DNA of 64,000 bases from Bog-756 sp963835465 (GTDB lineage Bacteria > Actinomycetota > Acidimicrobiia > Acidimicrobiales > RAAP-2). The DNA lies in assembly GCA_963835465.1 (NCBI GenBank), contig CAWIFR010000002.1, positions 434,001 to 498,000 of the forward strand. The letters are read 5' to 3'. This document shows, one piece after another, positions 16,777 to 25,572 of this stretch. Positions within the stretch are counted from its first letter, which is position 1, and each line of letters begins with the position of its first letter. A model generated the notes under the pieces. It was given only the letters and a program-made list of their open reading frames with translations, searched no databases and had not been told where the DNA came from. The position numbers were made by a program, and so were the translations under genes.

Positions 16777-17742
16777 GTGACCGACCGGATGCCCCTCCGC
16801 CTCGCCACCCGGGGCTCACCTCTGGCCCTGTGGCAGGCCCACCGGGTGGCAGCCCTGCTGCGGTCCAGGGGCATCGGCTCGACGCTCGTCGTGGTCGAGA
16901 CCACCGGCGACCGCCGTACCGATGTCCCCCTTGAGCAGCTCGGAGGGCAGGGGGTGTTCGTAAAGGAGGTGCAGTTGGCCGTGGTGAGCGGCGAGGCCGA
17001 TGCTGCGGTGCACTCGGCCAAGGATCTGCCCTCGTCGGCCGAGCTGTCCGTGCCCGATCTGATGTTGGCCGCCCTCCCGGAGCGGGGTGACCCGCGCGAT
17101 CTCCTGGTCGGCGGGAAGCTCGACTCACTACCCACCGGCACGTTGGTGGCCACCGGGTCCGCCCGCCGTCGGGTGCAGCTGGCCAATTTGCGCCCCGACC
17201 TCACCTTCACCGGGCTGCGGGGCAACCTCGCCACCCGCCTGGCCGCGGTGGGGGCCGACGATGTGGGTGCGGTGGTGGTGGCCCAGGCCGCCGTCACCCG
17301 CCTGGGGTGGTCCCCGCCGGTCGGGCTGGAGGTAGAGATCCTGGATCCCGAGGTCATGCTGCCCCAGGTGGGCCAGGGGGCTCTGGCCCTCGAGTGCCGG
17401 GTGGATGACGCTGGCACCCGCGAGGCCCTGGCCGCCATCCACGATGACCGGGTGGGTGCGCCGGTGACGGCGGAGCGGGCCTTCCTGGCGGAGCTGGGCG
17501 GCGGATGCACCCTGCCCGTCGGGGCCCACGCCCGGTGGGTCGGCCCCAACCTGCTGCTCACCGGGATGATGGCGTCGGCCGACGGGGTGGTGGTGGTGAG
17601 GCACGCCGCGGAGGGGCTCGGGGCGGACAGCCTGGGCCGTGCGCTGGCCCGGTACCTACTGGACGAGGCCGGAGGGAGCGATCTGGCCGGGTGGTTCCCC
17701 ACCGCCGGCGGCGACGGCAGCGGCACGGGGGTGGCCTGGTGA
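16777..17742 (+). CDS. hemC: Porphobilinogen deaminase (hydroxymethylbilane synthase)
   Basis: About 321 residues. It polymerises four porphobilinogen units into hydroxymethylbilane. Visible signatures are LATRGSPLALWQAH at the N-terminus, HSAKDLPSS, the arginine-rich substrate loop GSARRRVQL, and the cofactor-binding cysteine in LGGGCTLPVGAHA (Cys244), which carries the dipyrromethane primer. The start is the GTG at 16777; an ATG four codons later is equally possible. It begins 23 bases after hemA and its stop overlaps cobA as GTGA. Confidence 0.94.
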   Translation: MTDRMPLRLATRGSPLALWQAHRVAALLRSRGIGSTLVVVETTGDRRTDVPLEQLGGQGVFVKEVQLAVVSGEADAAVHSAKDLPSSAELSVPDLMLAALPERGDPRDLLVGGKLDSLPTGTLVATGSARRRVQLANLRPDLTFTGLRGNLATRLAAVGADDVGAVVVAQAAVTRLGWSPPVGLEVEILDPEVMLPQVGQGALALECRVDDAGTREALAAIHDDRVGAPVTAERAFLAELGGGCTLPVGAHARWVGPNLLLTGMMASADGVVVVRHAAEGLGADSLGRALARYLLDEAGGSDLAGWFPTAGGDGSGTGVAW

Positions 17743-18491
17743 CCGTCTACCTGGTGGGTGCCGGCCCCGGTGACCCGGGCCTCCTTACCCGCCGCGGCGC
17801 CGAGCTGCTCGGTGCGGCCGACGTCGTCGTCCACGACCGTCTGATCGCCGGTGAACTGCTGGAACTGGCGCCACCCGGTGCCTCACTGATCGATGTGGGC
17901 AAGGTGCCGGGTGCCTCGGAGGCCCAGGCCGCCATCACCGTCCGCCTCATCGAGCTCGGCCGGACCGGCCAGCGGGTGGTGCGCCTGAAGGGAGGCGACC
18001 CCTTCGTGTTCGGCCGGGGCGGGGAGGAGGCCGAGGCGCTGGGCAAAGCTGGGATCGCCTACGAAGTCGTCCCCGGGGTGAGCTCGGCGTTCGCCGCACC
18101 GGCCGCCGCCGGGATCCCGGTGACCCACCGGGGCCTCGCCACCTCGGTCACCGTGGTCACCGGTCATGTGGGCGACCCCTCAGCCCCCGGGGGTGTCGAC
18201 TGGTCGTCACTCGGCCGCGCCGGCGGGACCCTGGTGATCCTGATGGCCATGTCCGAGCGGTCCCGTATCGCCGACGAGTTGGTCCGCAGCGGACGGGACG
18301 GTGCAACCCCGGTGGCCGTGGTGCACTGGGCCACCACCCACCGTCAGCAGGTCGTCCGGACCACGCTGGGCGGATTGGCCGCCGTCCAGCTGCCCGCGCC
18401 CTCGGTCATCGTGGTGGGACCGGTGGCCGGGCTGGACCTTTCGGGCCTCGTGGCCGCGGCCGGAACGGTCGACCAGGCGTCCCCCCGGTGA
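17739..18491 (+). CDS. cobA: Uroporphyrinogen-III C-methyltransferase
   Basis: A 250-residue SAM-dependent methyltransferase that adds two methyl groups to uroporphyrinogen III to make precorrin-2, the entry to sirohaem and cobalamin. It has the SAM-binding GAGPGDPGLLTRRGAELL at the N-terminus and the family signature VRLKGGDPFVFGRGGEEA near residue 80, then PGVSSAFAAPAAAGIPVTHR. There is no fused CysG-type dehydrogenase domain. It overlaps both neighbours by four bases, placing the corrin branch point inside the haem operon. Confidence 0.94.
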   Translation: MTVYLVGAGPGDPGLLTRRGAELLGAADVVVHDRLIAGELLELAPPGASLIDVGKVPGASEAQAAITVRLIELGRTGQRVVRLKGGDPFVFGRGGEEAEALGKAGIAYEVVPGVSSAFAAPAAAGIPVTHRGLATSVTVVTGHVGDPSAPGGVDWSSLGRAGGTLVILMAMSERSRIADELVRSGRDGATPVAVVHWATTHRQQVVRTTLGGLAAVQLPAPSVIVVGPVAGLDLSGLVAAAGTVDQASPR

Positions 18492-19297
18492 AGCCCCTGT
18501 CGGGCCAAAGCGTGGTGGTCACCCGCACCCGGGCCCAGGCCTCGACCCTGGTGGACCGGTTGCAGCGGCTGGGTGCCGAGGTGGTGGAGCTTCCGGTCAT
18601 CGAGGTGGAGGAGCCAGCCGACGGAGGCCGTGGCCTGACCCGGGCGGCAGAGCGCCTGGTCTCCGGGGAGTACGGGTGGGTGGCCTGCACATCCCCCAAC
18701 GCGGTGAGCCGGCTGCTTCGCGCCCTCGGAGACCGGCCCGTTCCTCCCACGGTGCGGTGGGCCGCGGTGGGGACGGGCACGGGGCGGGCGCTCCGGGAAG
18801 GCGGCCACCCGGTCGACCTGGTGCCGGAGCGCTCGCTGTCGGACGCCTTGGCCGACGCCTTCCCCGCTGCCGGCCCCCCGGGGCCGACGGGTCCCGAGCG
18901 CGTGCTGTTCCCGCGGGCCGAGACCGTGACGGGCGTCCTGGCCGCCGGTCTTCGCGCCAAGGGCTGGCTGGTCGACGAGGTGGTGGCCTACCGAACGGTG
19001 GCCGGAGACCCCTCTCCCGAGGCGGTGGACGCCGCCCGTCGGGCCGATGTGGTGGCCTTCACCTCGTCGTCGACCGTGGAGCGGGCCCTCGAACTGCTCG
19101 GGTCCGGCGGCGTCCCACCGGTGGTTGTCACCATCGGCCCCGTCACCTCGGCGTCGGCGCGCTCGGCAGGGCTCTCGGTGTCCGCCGAGGCCCAGCCTCA
19201 CACCATCGAAGGGTTGGTGGAGGCGGTGGTGGGCCTGGCCGGCCCGGCCGACGGCGGCCCTGCCGGACGGCAGCAACAGCAGCAGCAACAGCAGTAG
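18488..19297 (+). CDS. hemD: Uroporphyrinogen-III synthase with a polyglutamine tail
   Basis: A 269-residue protein of the HemD fold: two alternating alpha/beta domains with VVVTRTRAQASTLVDRL at the start, CTSPNAVSRLL in the first domain and VVAFTSSSTVERALELL in the second. It closes hydroxymethylbilane with inversion of ring D. HemD is poorly conserved in sequence, but the position after hemC and cobA supports the call. The protein ends in eight consecutive glutamines encoded by CAG/CAA codons just before the stop, a feature not expected in this family. Confidence 0.9.
   Translation: MKPLSGQSVVVTRTRAQASTLVDRLQRLGAEVVELPVIEVEEPADGGRGLTRAAERLVSGEYGWVACTSPNAVSRLLRALGDRPVPPTVRWAAVGTGTGRALREGGHPVDLVPERSLSDALADAFPAAGPPGPTGPERVLFPRAETVTGVLAAGLRAKGWLVDEVVAYRTVAGDPSPEAVDAARRADVVAFTSSSTVERALELLGSGGVPPVVVTIGPVTSASARSAGLSVSAEAQPHTIEGLVEAVVGLAGPADGGPAGRQQQQQQQQ
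19271..19294 (+). repeat. CAG/CAA triplet run at the 3-prime end of hemD
   Basis: Eight CAG or CAA codons in a row (six CAG, two CAA) directly before the hemD stop. Such a run is prone to length change by slippage. Confidence 0.9.
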
Positions 19298-19341
19298 CGG
19301 CGATAGGGGCGCGACCCGAAGCTCGCCCCGGTGTCCTGCCG

Positions 19342-19347
19342 TAGGCT
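19342..19347 (+). promoter_or_regulatory. -10 box for hemB
   Basis: TAGGCT lies 7 bases before the GTG at 19355 and decides that start over one at 19331. Confidence 0.45.
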
Positions 19348-19354
19348 GGCAGGA

Positions 19355-20392
19355 GTGCCGTCCGACTTCTCCCACCCGCCGAGAGCGGGGATCACGCCCG
19401 CGGGATTCCCGGTCAGCCGCCCACGCCGGCTGCGATCCAGCCGGGCCATGCGCCGTCTGGTCTCCGAGGCGCGGCTGTCGGTCGATGACCTGGTGGCCCC
19501 TCTGTTCGTGGCTGACGGAGCGGAGTCGCCCCGTCCGGTGCCGTCACTCCCCGGCGTGGTCCAGCACACGGTGGAGTCGCTGACCACCGAGGTCAAGCGA
19601 CTGACTGCCCTGGGCGTCCCCGGTGTCATCCTGTTCGGCCTGCCCCGACCGGAGGACAAGGACGCCACCGGCTCCTTCGCCCGCCGCCCGGACGGCATCA
19701 CCCAACGGGCGCTGTCCTCGGTCCGTGATGCCGTGGGGGACTCGGTGGTGCTGATGGCCGACTGCTGCCTCGACGAGTTCACCGATCACGGGCACTGCGG
19801 AGTGCTCGATCCGGTCACCGGGACCGTCGACAACGACGCCACCCTTCCGTTGTATGCCGAGGTGGCCTCGGTCCAGGCCGCGGCCGGTGCTGACGTAATC
19901 GCGCCCAGCGGGATGATGGACGGCCAGGTGGCGGCCATCCGGGCGGGCCTGGATGCCTCGGGGCTCTCGGGCACCGCCATCCTGGCCTATGCGGCCAAGT
20001 ACGCCTCGGCGCTCTACGGACCGTTCCGCGACGCGGCCTCGGTGTCCATCGCCGACGGCGGCGACCGGCGGGCGTATCAGCAGGATCCGGGCAACCGTCG
20101 CGAGGCCCTGCTCGAGGTGGCCCTCGATGTCGCCGAGGGAGCGGACATGGTCATGGTCAAGCCCGCGCTCACGTACCTCGACGTCGTCGCCGACGTGCGA
20201 GCGGTGGTCAACGTCCCCCTGGCCGCCTACCACGTGAGCGGCGAGTACGCCATGGTCAAGGCGGCAGCAGAGCGGGGGTGGATCGACGGCACAGCCGTGG
20301 CCCTCGAGCAGATCACCGCCGTGAAGCGGGCCGGCGCCGACTTTGTGCTCACGTACTTCGCCGGCGAGTTGGCCGAGGCCATCGGTGGTTGA
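19355..20392 (+). CDS. hemB: Delta-aminolevulinic acid dehydratase (porphobilinogen synthase)
   Basis: About 345 residues. It condenses two 5-aminolevulinate molecules into porphobilinogen. The metal-site region reads DCCLDEFTDHGHCG, with Asp where zinc-type enzymes have their second cysteine, as is common in actinobacteria. The two active-site lysines are in AYAAKYASALYGPFRDAA and in MVMVKPALTYLD. The start at 19355 is preferred because of the -10 box just before it. Its end overlaps the hemL start by 8 bases. Confidence 0.94.
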   Translation: MPSDFSHPPRAGITPAGFPVSRPRRLRSSRAMRRLVSEARLSVDDLVAPLFVADGAESPRPVPSLPGVVQHTVESLTTEVKRLTALGVPGVILFGLPRPEDKDATGSFARRPDGITQRALSSVRDAVGDSVVLMADCCLDEFTDHGHCGVLDPVTGTVDNDATLPLYAEVASVQAAAGADVIAPSGMMDGQVAAIRAGLDASGLSGTAILAYAAKYASALYGPFRDAASVSIADGGDRRAYQQDPGNRREALLEVALDVAEGADMVMVKPALTYLDVVADVRAVVNVPLAAYHVSGEYAMVKAAAERGWIDGTAVALEQITAVKRAGADFVLTYFAGELAEAIGG

Positions 20393-21704
20393 GCGGTCGG
20401 TCTCGGCGGCCTTGTTCGACCGGGCCGTTCGGGTCATCCCCGGTGGCGTCAACTCGCCGGTGCGCTCGTTCCGGTCGGTCGGTGGCCACCCGTACTTCGT
20501 GGCCCGGGGCGAAGGGCCCTATGTCTGGGACGCCGACGGCAACCGACTGCTCGACTTCGTCCAGTCCTATGGTGCCTCCATCCTCGGTCACGCCGACCCG
20601 CGCGTGGTGGGGGCGGTCGAGGAGGCGGCCCGCCGGGGAACCACGTTCGGTGCGCCCACCGAGGGCGAGGTGCTGCTGGCCGAGGCCATCGTGGCCCGCG
20701 TGCCCGGGTGCGAACAGGTCCGGCTGGTGTCGTCAGGGACCGAGGCGGCCATGAGTGCCGTCCGGGTGGCCCGCGGTTTCACCGGTCGCTCCCGCATCGT
20801 TAAGTTCGCCGGCTGCTACCACGGCCACTCCGACGGCTTGCTGGCCGGCGGGGGCAGTGGCGTGGCCACGCTCGGCCTACCCGATTCGGCCGGCGTGCCC
20901 GCCGGCGCGGTGGCCGAGACCGTCGTCGCCCCCTACAACCAGGTCCCCGTGCTGGACGAGGGTGTCGCCTGCGTCATCGTCGAGGCGGTGGCGGCCAACA
21001 TGGGCCTGGTCCCACCCACGCCGGGCTTCCTCGCAAGGCTCCGGGAGGCGTGCGACGCCGCCGGCGCGCTGTTGATCTTCGACGAGGTCATCACCGGCTT
21101 TCGGCTCGGTGAGGCCGGCGCCTCCGGGTGGTCGGGCGTCCGCCCCGACCTGTGGTGCTTTGGCAAGGTCATCGGTGGCGGACTACCGGTCGGGGCGTTC
21201 GGCGGCCGGGCCGAGGTGTTGGCGTCGCTGGCCCCCGAGGGCCCCGTCTACCAGGCCGGTACCCTCTCGGGGAACCCGTTGGCCACCGCGGCGGGGCTGG
21301 CCGTGCTCACCGCACTCGACGTCAGCTCCTATGAGGGCCTGTCCGAGCGGGTGGGGAGGTTCGGTGACGTGCTGGCCCAGGAACTCTCCGGCGTTCTGGC
21401 CAAGGCCGGGACGGTGGACGGCGACGGCCGCCAGCTGGAGGCACAGGTCCCGGTGGTAGGGCCCCTGTTCGGACTGTTCTTCGTGCCGGCAGGGAGCGGT
21501 CCCATCGCCGACTATGAGGCCGCCGCCGCTTCGGCCTCGACCGGGCTGTACGCCCGGCTGTTCCGGTCCGTGCTCGACCGGGGGGTGGCCCTGGCGCCCG
21601 GTCCCTACGAGGTGGGCTTTCCGTCGATGGCCCACGGTGAGGCCGAGCTCGAACACGCGCTGGATGTGATGACGGGGGCGATGGCCGACGTCGTCACCGG
21701 ATGA
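20385..21704 (+). CDS. hemL: Glutamate-1-semialdehyde 2,1-aminomutase
   Basis: A 439-residue PLP enzyme that converts glutamate-1-semialdehyde to 5-aminolevulinate, the step after hemA. Visible are PGGVNSPVRSF at the N-terminus, SSGTEAAMSAVRVAR (phosphate binding), FAGCYHGHSDGLL, FDEVITGFR and the PLP lysine in CFGKVIGGGLPVGAFGG (Lys261). The GTG start lies inside the end of hemB, so the two are coupled. Confidence 0.95.
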   Translation: MVERSVSAALFDRAVRVIPGGVNSPVRSFRSVGGHPYFVARGEGPYVWDADGNRLLDFVQSYGASILGHADPRVVGAVEEAARRGTTFGAPTEGEVLLAEAIVARVPGCEQVRLVSSGTEAAMSAVRVARGFTGRSRIVKFAGCYHGHSDGLLAGGGSGVATLGLPDSAGVPAGAVAETVVAPYNQVPVLDEGVACVIVEAVAANMGLVPPTPGFLARLREACDAAGALLIFDEVITGFRLGEAGASGWSGVRPDLWCFGKVIGGGLPVGAFGGRAEVLASLAPEGPVYQAGTLSGNPLATAAGLAVLTALDVSSYEGLSERVGRFGDVLAQELSGVLAKAGTVDGDGRQLEAQVPVVGPLFGLFFVPAGSGPIADYEAAAASASTGLYARLFRSVLDRGVALAPGPYEVGFPSMAHGEAELEHALDVMTGAMADVVTG

Positions 21705-21756
21705 GCGCTCGGTAGGCGGGGGTCCACCTGTGGATGATCCTGGACGAGCAGGAGCG

Positions 21757-23220
21757 ATGACCGATCCCGACCCCCGACCCGGGGAGCCGCCGGGAGCAGG
21801 GGGCCCGCGGGCTGTGCCCGAGGCCGACGCCTTCCGGTTCGACCAGGTCGACCAGGTGGGTGGAGGGGCCCACGGGCCACCCGCCCGGGAGGGCATGGCC
21901 CTGGTCTTCGATGAGCGGGGGATCGGCATCTCGGGGTCGGAAGGGCACGGTCCGACGTACCTGCCCTGGTCCCAGGTGACCGCGGTCACCGTCGGCGACG
22001 CTGTCCCTGGCGCGGGAGGCGGGACCGAGACCCCCGTCGAGGTGGAGTCGAGCGCTGGCCTCCTCGGCTACCTCGTCCGGTCGGACCGACCGCAGCCGGT
22101 CGCCATGGCTGCCCTGGCTCAGCGGGTGGCCGGCTGGCGGTCGCCGCCGGAGGAGGTAGGGCCGGCGGCCGGACCCCCCTCCGGCGAACCGGTGGTGGCG
22201 GCGGCACCACATCGCCCCGCTGCGTCATCACCCGGTGGCGTCCCACCCCGGGCGGTCCCCGACGGACTCCCCGCGGGATTCCCCGAGGCCCCCGGCCTCG
22301 CACCACCTCCCTTCGGCCCCCCTGCCTTCGGCTTTCCTGTCGGCTACGGCCCCGGACCGGCGCCGTCACACCCCGACGGTCGTCCGAAGCGGACTCGACG
22401 CACCGCCACCTTGGTGGTTGCCCTCTGCCTCCTGGTGGCCGGCATCGGACTGGCCGTGGGCTTGGTGGTGACCACTTCCACCCACGCCAAGACGGCCGGG
22501 CCCACACCCGCCACCACCCCGGCGTCATCGGGGGATCAGCGCTTGGCCGAGAAGCTGATGCTGACCCAGGCTGACCTTCCCACCGGCTGGCGGGTGGCCA
22601 AGGGTGGGGGGGCGACGGCCAACTCGCCCACGGTCCAGCAGGGCGAGGTCCGCATCACCCACACCCTGGCTCGTTGCATGGGAATCACCGACTCGCAGGC
22701 CTCTGTGGTCCTGGGCGGCCAGGCCGCCGATCAGACGGCGCAGGCCTCGTCCCCCATCTTCGTGGCCCCCACCTCGTCCGCCTCTGCCGGGTCGGCCCTC
22801 GAGCTCCAATCGGCGGCCGCGGTAGTCCGCACCCACCAGGACGAACAGGACGACGCCGGCCTGTTAGCCAATCCGAGCTATCCCCAGTGTGTGGCCACCG
22901 CATCGGCGGCCGAACTCCAGTTGGGCGTCGACCAGACCTCGGGCGGGAGTGATCAGCCAGGGCCGGCCACCGTCTCGACGATCACGCTGCCCGCACCCGA
23001 CGGGGTCACCCTGACCGGACTGCTCATGGCGTTTACCGTCAAGGCCGGTGCAGCCAGTGTCCCCGTGCAGGTCGAGTCCATCTCGCTGGGCTCCCACCGG
23101 GTTGAGGGCAGCCTCCAGGTGTTCGCCATCGGCGGGCAGATCCCCAACGACACCCTGCAGGCCTCGATCGCCACCTTCGAGCAGCGGGTCGCCTCGGGAG
23201 GGAAGAGCTCAGTCGTCTGA
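21757..23220 (+). CDS. Membrane protein with Pro-rich linker and extracellular DLPxGW domain
   Basis: A 487-residue protein of unknown function. Residues 1-130 form a cytoplasmic domain with LVFDERGIGISG and LPWSQVTAV, reminiscent of a PH-like or bacterial PH fold. A Pro/Gly/Ala-rich linker leads to a basic patch (KRTRRT) and one membrane span (about residues 218-240). The outer part opens with QADLPTGW and has two cysteines (LARCMG, YPQC). The same order of parts is found in the next gene, and the outer domain also in the lipoprotein at 12.8 kb. AGGAG sits just before the ATG. Topology suggests a sensor or cell-envelope protein, by inference only. Confidence 0.72.
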   Translation: MTDPDPRPGEPPGAGGPRAVPEADAFRFDQVDQVGGGAHGPPAREGMALVFDERGIGISGSEGHGPTYLPWSQVTAVTVGDAVPGAGGGTETPVEVESSAGLLGYLVRSDRPQPVAMAALAQRVAGWRSPPEEVGPAAGPPSGEPVVAAAPHRPAASSPGGVPPRAVPDGLPAGFPEAPGLAPPPFGPPAFGFPVGYGPGPAPSHPDGRPKRTRRTATLVVALCLLVAGIGLAVGLVVTTSTHAKTAGPTPATTPASSGDQRLAEKLMLTQADLPTGWRVAKGGGATANSPTVQQGEVRITHTLARCMGITDSQASVVLGGQAADQTAQASSPIFVAPTSSASAGSALELQSAAAVVRTHQDEQDDAGLLANPSYPQCVATASAAELQLGVDQTSGGSDQPGPATVSTITLPAPDGVTLTGLLMAFTVKAGAASVPVQVESISLGSHRVEGSLQVFAIGGQIPNDTLQASIATFEQRVASGGKSSVV

Positions 23221-23466
23221 TCTGTCCGAGGGGTGTCACCTCGGCTACCGGTCCGAGGAGGTCGGGCCCGGGACGTCGACGTGAGGCGCGGACGTGGGTA
23301 ACAATGGAACAACACGACGCCTATTAGCGGGGAGCGAACCCGGCCCGGGGCCCGGCGGGTCGGAATCGGGGGCAGAAATCCTTGCTACCTGCGGTTGGCG
23401 ACGGCAGGATGACAGGACCGGTGCACGGAGACGGGGAGAGCCCTCGGCAATAATGAGGAGAAGTCC

Positions 23467-25524
23467 ATGACCGTCGGAATTACGGAACTGCCTCCCGAGG
23501 GCATGCAGTTGGGCGGCGTCGCCTTGGCCGGCGATGCTGAGCGGGGGACGAAGACCACCGAGGGACTCAGCCTCCTCTTTACGACGGCCGGCATCACCGT
23601 GCAGGGCCCCCAGCCCCAGATCGAGCGGCTTCTGGTGTGGTCGGGACTCGACTCGGCTACGTGCCGTGAACAGGTCGTACTGCCCGACGGGCGCAATGCT
23701 GCGGTGATGGAGCTCACCTCGGGGGGGCAGTCCATCCGGTTCCTGTTCCCGACCGAATCGGTCACACCGGGACAGGCCGCCTACCTGGACCAGGCCCTCC
23801 CGCACTGGTTGGCTCGGTACAAGGGCACGCCACCCGCGCCGGCCACCGTGAACGGCTCCGGCAACGTCCAGGGTGCGGCCGCGGCCCCGGCGAACGGCAA
23901 CGGGAATGGCAACGGCAGCGGCGCGGCCCCTCCACCGCCGCCGCCGGCGACCGACTCGCCATCGCCGGTCGCTCCGGCCGCCGCAGCAGGGGCTGGCGGT
24001 GCCGCAGCCGGCGCAGGGATCGCCGCCGGTGTGTCGTCGGCTCCGGCCGCCGCCCCGCCGCCCCCCCCGGCAGCGCCACCTGCTCCACCGACGACGGGGG
24101 CCCCACCCCCTCCGCCCCCTGGCTACGCCGCCACCCCTTCGGCCCCGGCCGGGACGCCACCCCCGCCCCCACCCCCGGGTATAGGGGAGGGCACCGGTTG
24201 GATGCCCTCCCCGCAGCCGGCGGACACCTCAGCGTGGGCGGGTCCGCCGGTGGACAGCGACCTTGTCCCGCCGGCCAAGAAGTCGGGTCGGTGGCGGAAG
24301 TCGAAGGAGACCCCGGTCTCCCCGCTCGATGCATCGCGCCCGCCGTACGAACCACCGGCCAATCCGGTCCCCCTGACCCAGGCCCCGCTGCCGCCGCCCC
24401 CACCGGGTCCGGCGGGCTCACCGGTGTGGAAGCCCCCGGTGGATCCGGTCACCGGCGCGGCGCTGTGGGAGGGCCAGGCTGTCGAACCGGCCGCGCCCGA
24501 ACTGGCCGCCCCGTCCCGGGGTCGGGCCAAGCGCAAGGCCGACAAGGCGGCCAAGGCCGCCGCCGGGGGTGCCGCCGCCATGGCCGGGGCGGCTGCCCTG
24601 GCCCCGTCGACGCCCACCGCGCCGGATACCGGGGCTCCAGGCGAAGACAACCCCACAGTTGCCCAGTTCGATTCGCTCTCCGGTGGCCAGCCTCCCACCG
24701 ACCCAGGCGAGGTGGCGACCTCCGAGACGCCCCAGGGCAAGCCGCCGGCCCGCAACACCCGCCTCTTGGTACTGCTGGCCGTGGCCCTGGTCCTGGTGAT
24801 CGTGGCGATCGGCTATTTCGTGGTTAAGAAGAACAACGACACCACGACCACCGCCACCACGGCGCCCGGGCTGTCGGCCACCGCGGCCGATGTCGCTCTG
24901 GCCGCCACCATCAACCTCCACCAGAACGACCTGCCTTCGGGCTGGGCTCCGAACACGGCCAGCGGGCAACCGGTGAGACCGCCGGTGGCCCCGGCCGCCG
25001 CCCAGTCCCAGGCCACCCGGGCGTTGGGTCAGTGCCTCGGGGTCAGCGCCAGTGTGGCCTCCGGCCTGTTCGCCGGCACCGTGCTGCCCGGGCAGTCCGC
25101 GTCGGCCACGTCCCCGGCGTTCCAGAGCCCGACCGACCCGACGGTCCGGATGTACTCCACCACCCGGGTCATGACGACGGCCGGCCAGGCCAAGTCCCTC
25201 GAGGCTCCGTTCACCAACGCCAGCTTCGTGTCGTGCTACACCGCGTACCAGTCGTCGGTCGTGGCGGCGGCGGTGCCCGGGGCCACGGCATCGGTGCAGA
25301 CGGTGCCACTGGCCGCCCCTGCCGGTGTCCAGACCTACGCCTTCCTGACCACCTTGACCATCCCCAACCAGGGGTCCGAGGTCATCGGCCAGGCCTTCAT
25401 CATCGGCGGCCGGATCGAGTCCACCCTTGAGCCGACGACCGGTGGCGCCCCCGTGCCCACCGACGCGTTCACCCCGGCCTACAACGCGATATCCGGCCGG
25501 GTCGGTCTGGCGGTGAACAAGTAG
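23467..25524 (+). CDS. Large Pro-rich membrane protein, paralogue of the preceding gene
   Basis: A 685-residue protein. The N-terminal domain (about 1-120) resembles that of the upstream paralogue: LLFTTAGITVQG, LLVWSGLDSATC, SIRFLFPTES. A linker of roughly 300 residues is rich in Pro, Ala and Gly with runs of up to six prolines. A membrane span (LLVLLAVALVLVIVAIGYFV) precedes an outer domain starting QNDLPSGW with the cysteine pair (LGQCLG, FVSC). The ATG follows GAGGAGAA at good spacing, after a 246-base gap from its neighbour, so it has its own promoter region. Function unknown; no enzyme motif is visible. Confidence 0.72.
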   Translation: MTVGITELPPEGMQLGGVALAGDAERGTKTTEGLSLLFTTAGITVQGPQPQIERLLVWSGLDSATCREQVVLPDGRNAAVMELTSGGQSIRFLFPTESVTPGQAAYLDQALPHWLARYKGTPPAPATVNGSGNVQGAAAAPANGNGNGNGSGAAPPPPPPATDSPSPVAPAAAAGAGGAAAGAGIAAGVSSAPAAAPPPPPAAPPAPPTTGAPPPPPPGYAATPSAPAGTPPPPPPPGIGEGTGWMPSPQPADTSAWAGPPVDSDLVPPAKKSGRWRKSKETPVSPLDASRPPYEPPANPVPLTQAPLPPPPPGPAGSPVWKPPVDPVTGAALWEGQAVEPAAPELAAPSRGRAKRKADKAAKAAAGGAAAMAGAAALAPSTPTAPDTGAPGEDNPTVAQFDSLSGGQPPTDPGEVATSETPQGKPPARNTRLLVLLAVALVLVIVAIGYFVVKKNNDTTTTATTAPGLSATAADVALAATINLHQNDLPSGWAPNTASGQPVRPPVAPAAAQSQATRALGQCLGVSASVASGLFAGTVLPGQSASATSPAFQSPTDPTVRMYSTTRVMTTAGQAKSLEAPFTNASFVSCYTAYQSSVVAAAVPGATASVQTVPLAAPAGVQTYAFLTTLTIPNQGSEVIGQAFIIGGRIESTLEPTTGGAPVPTDAFTPAYNAISGRVGLAVNK

Positions 25525-25572
25525 GCCGGCCGTCCCTGGGGAGGGTGGCCCGGGCGCGGGAGCGAGGCCGGG

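Noticed and set aside
23869..24500. Proline-rich repetitive DNA considered as a tandem repeat or CRISPR-like array
   Set aside because: It is coding low-complexity sequence of the membrane protein; unit length and sequence are irregular and there are no spacers.
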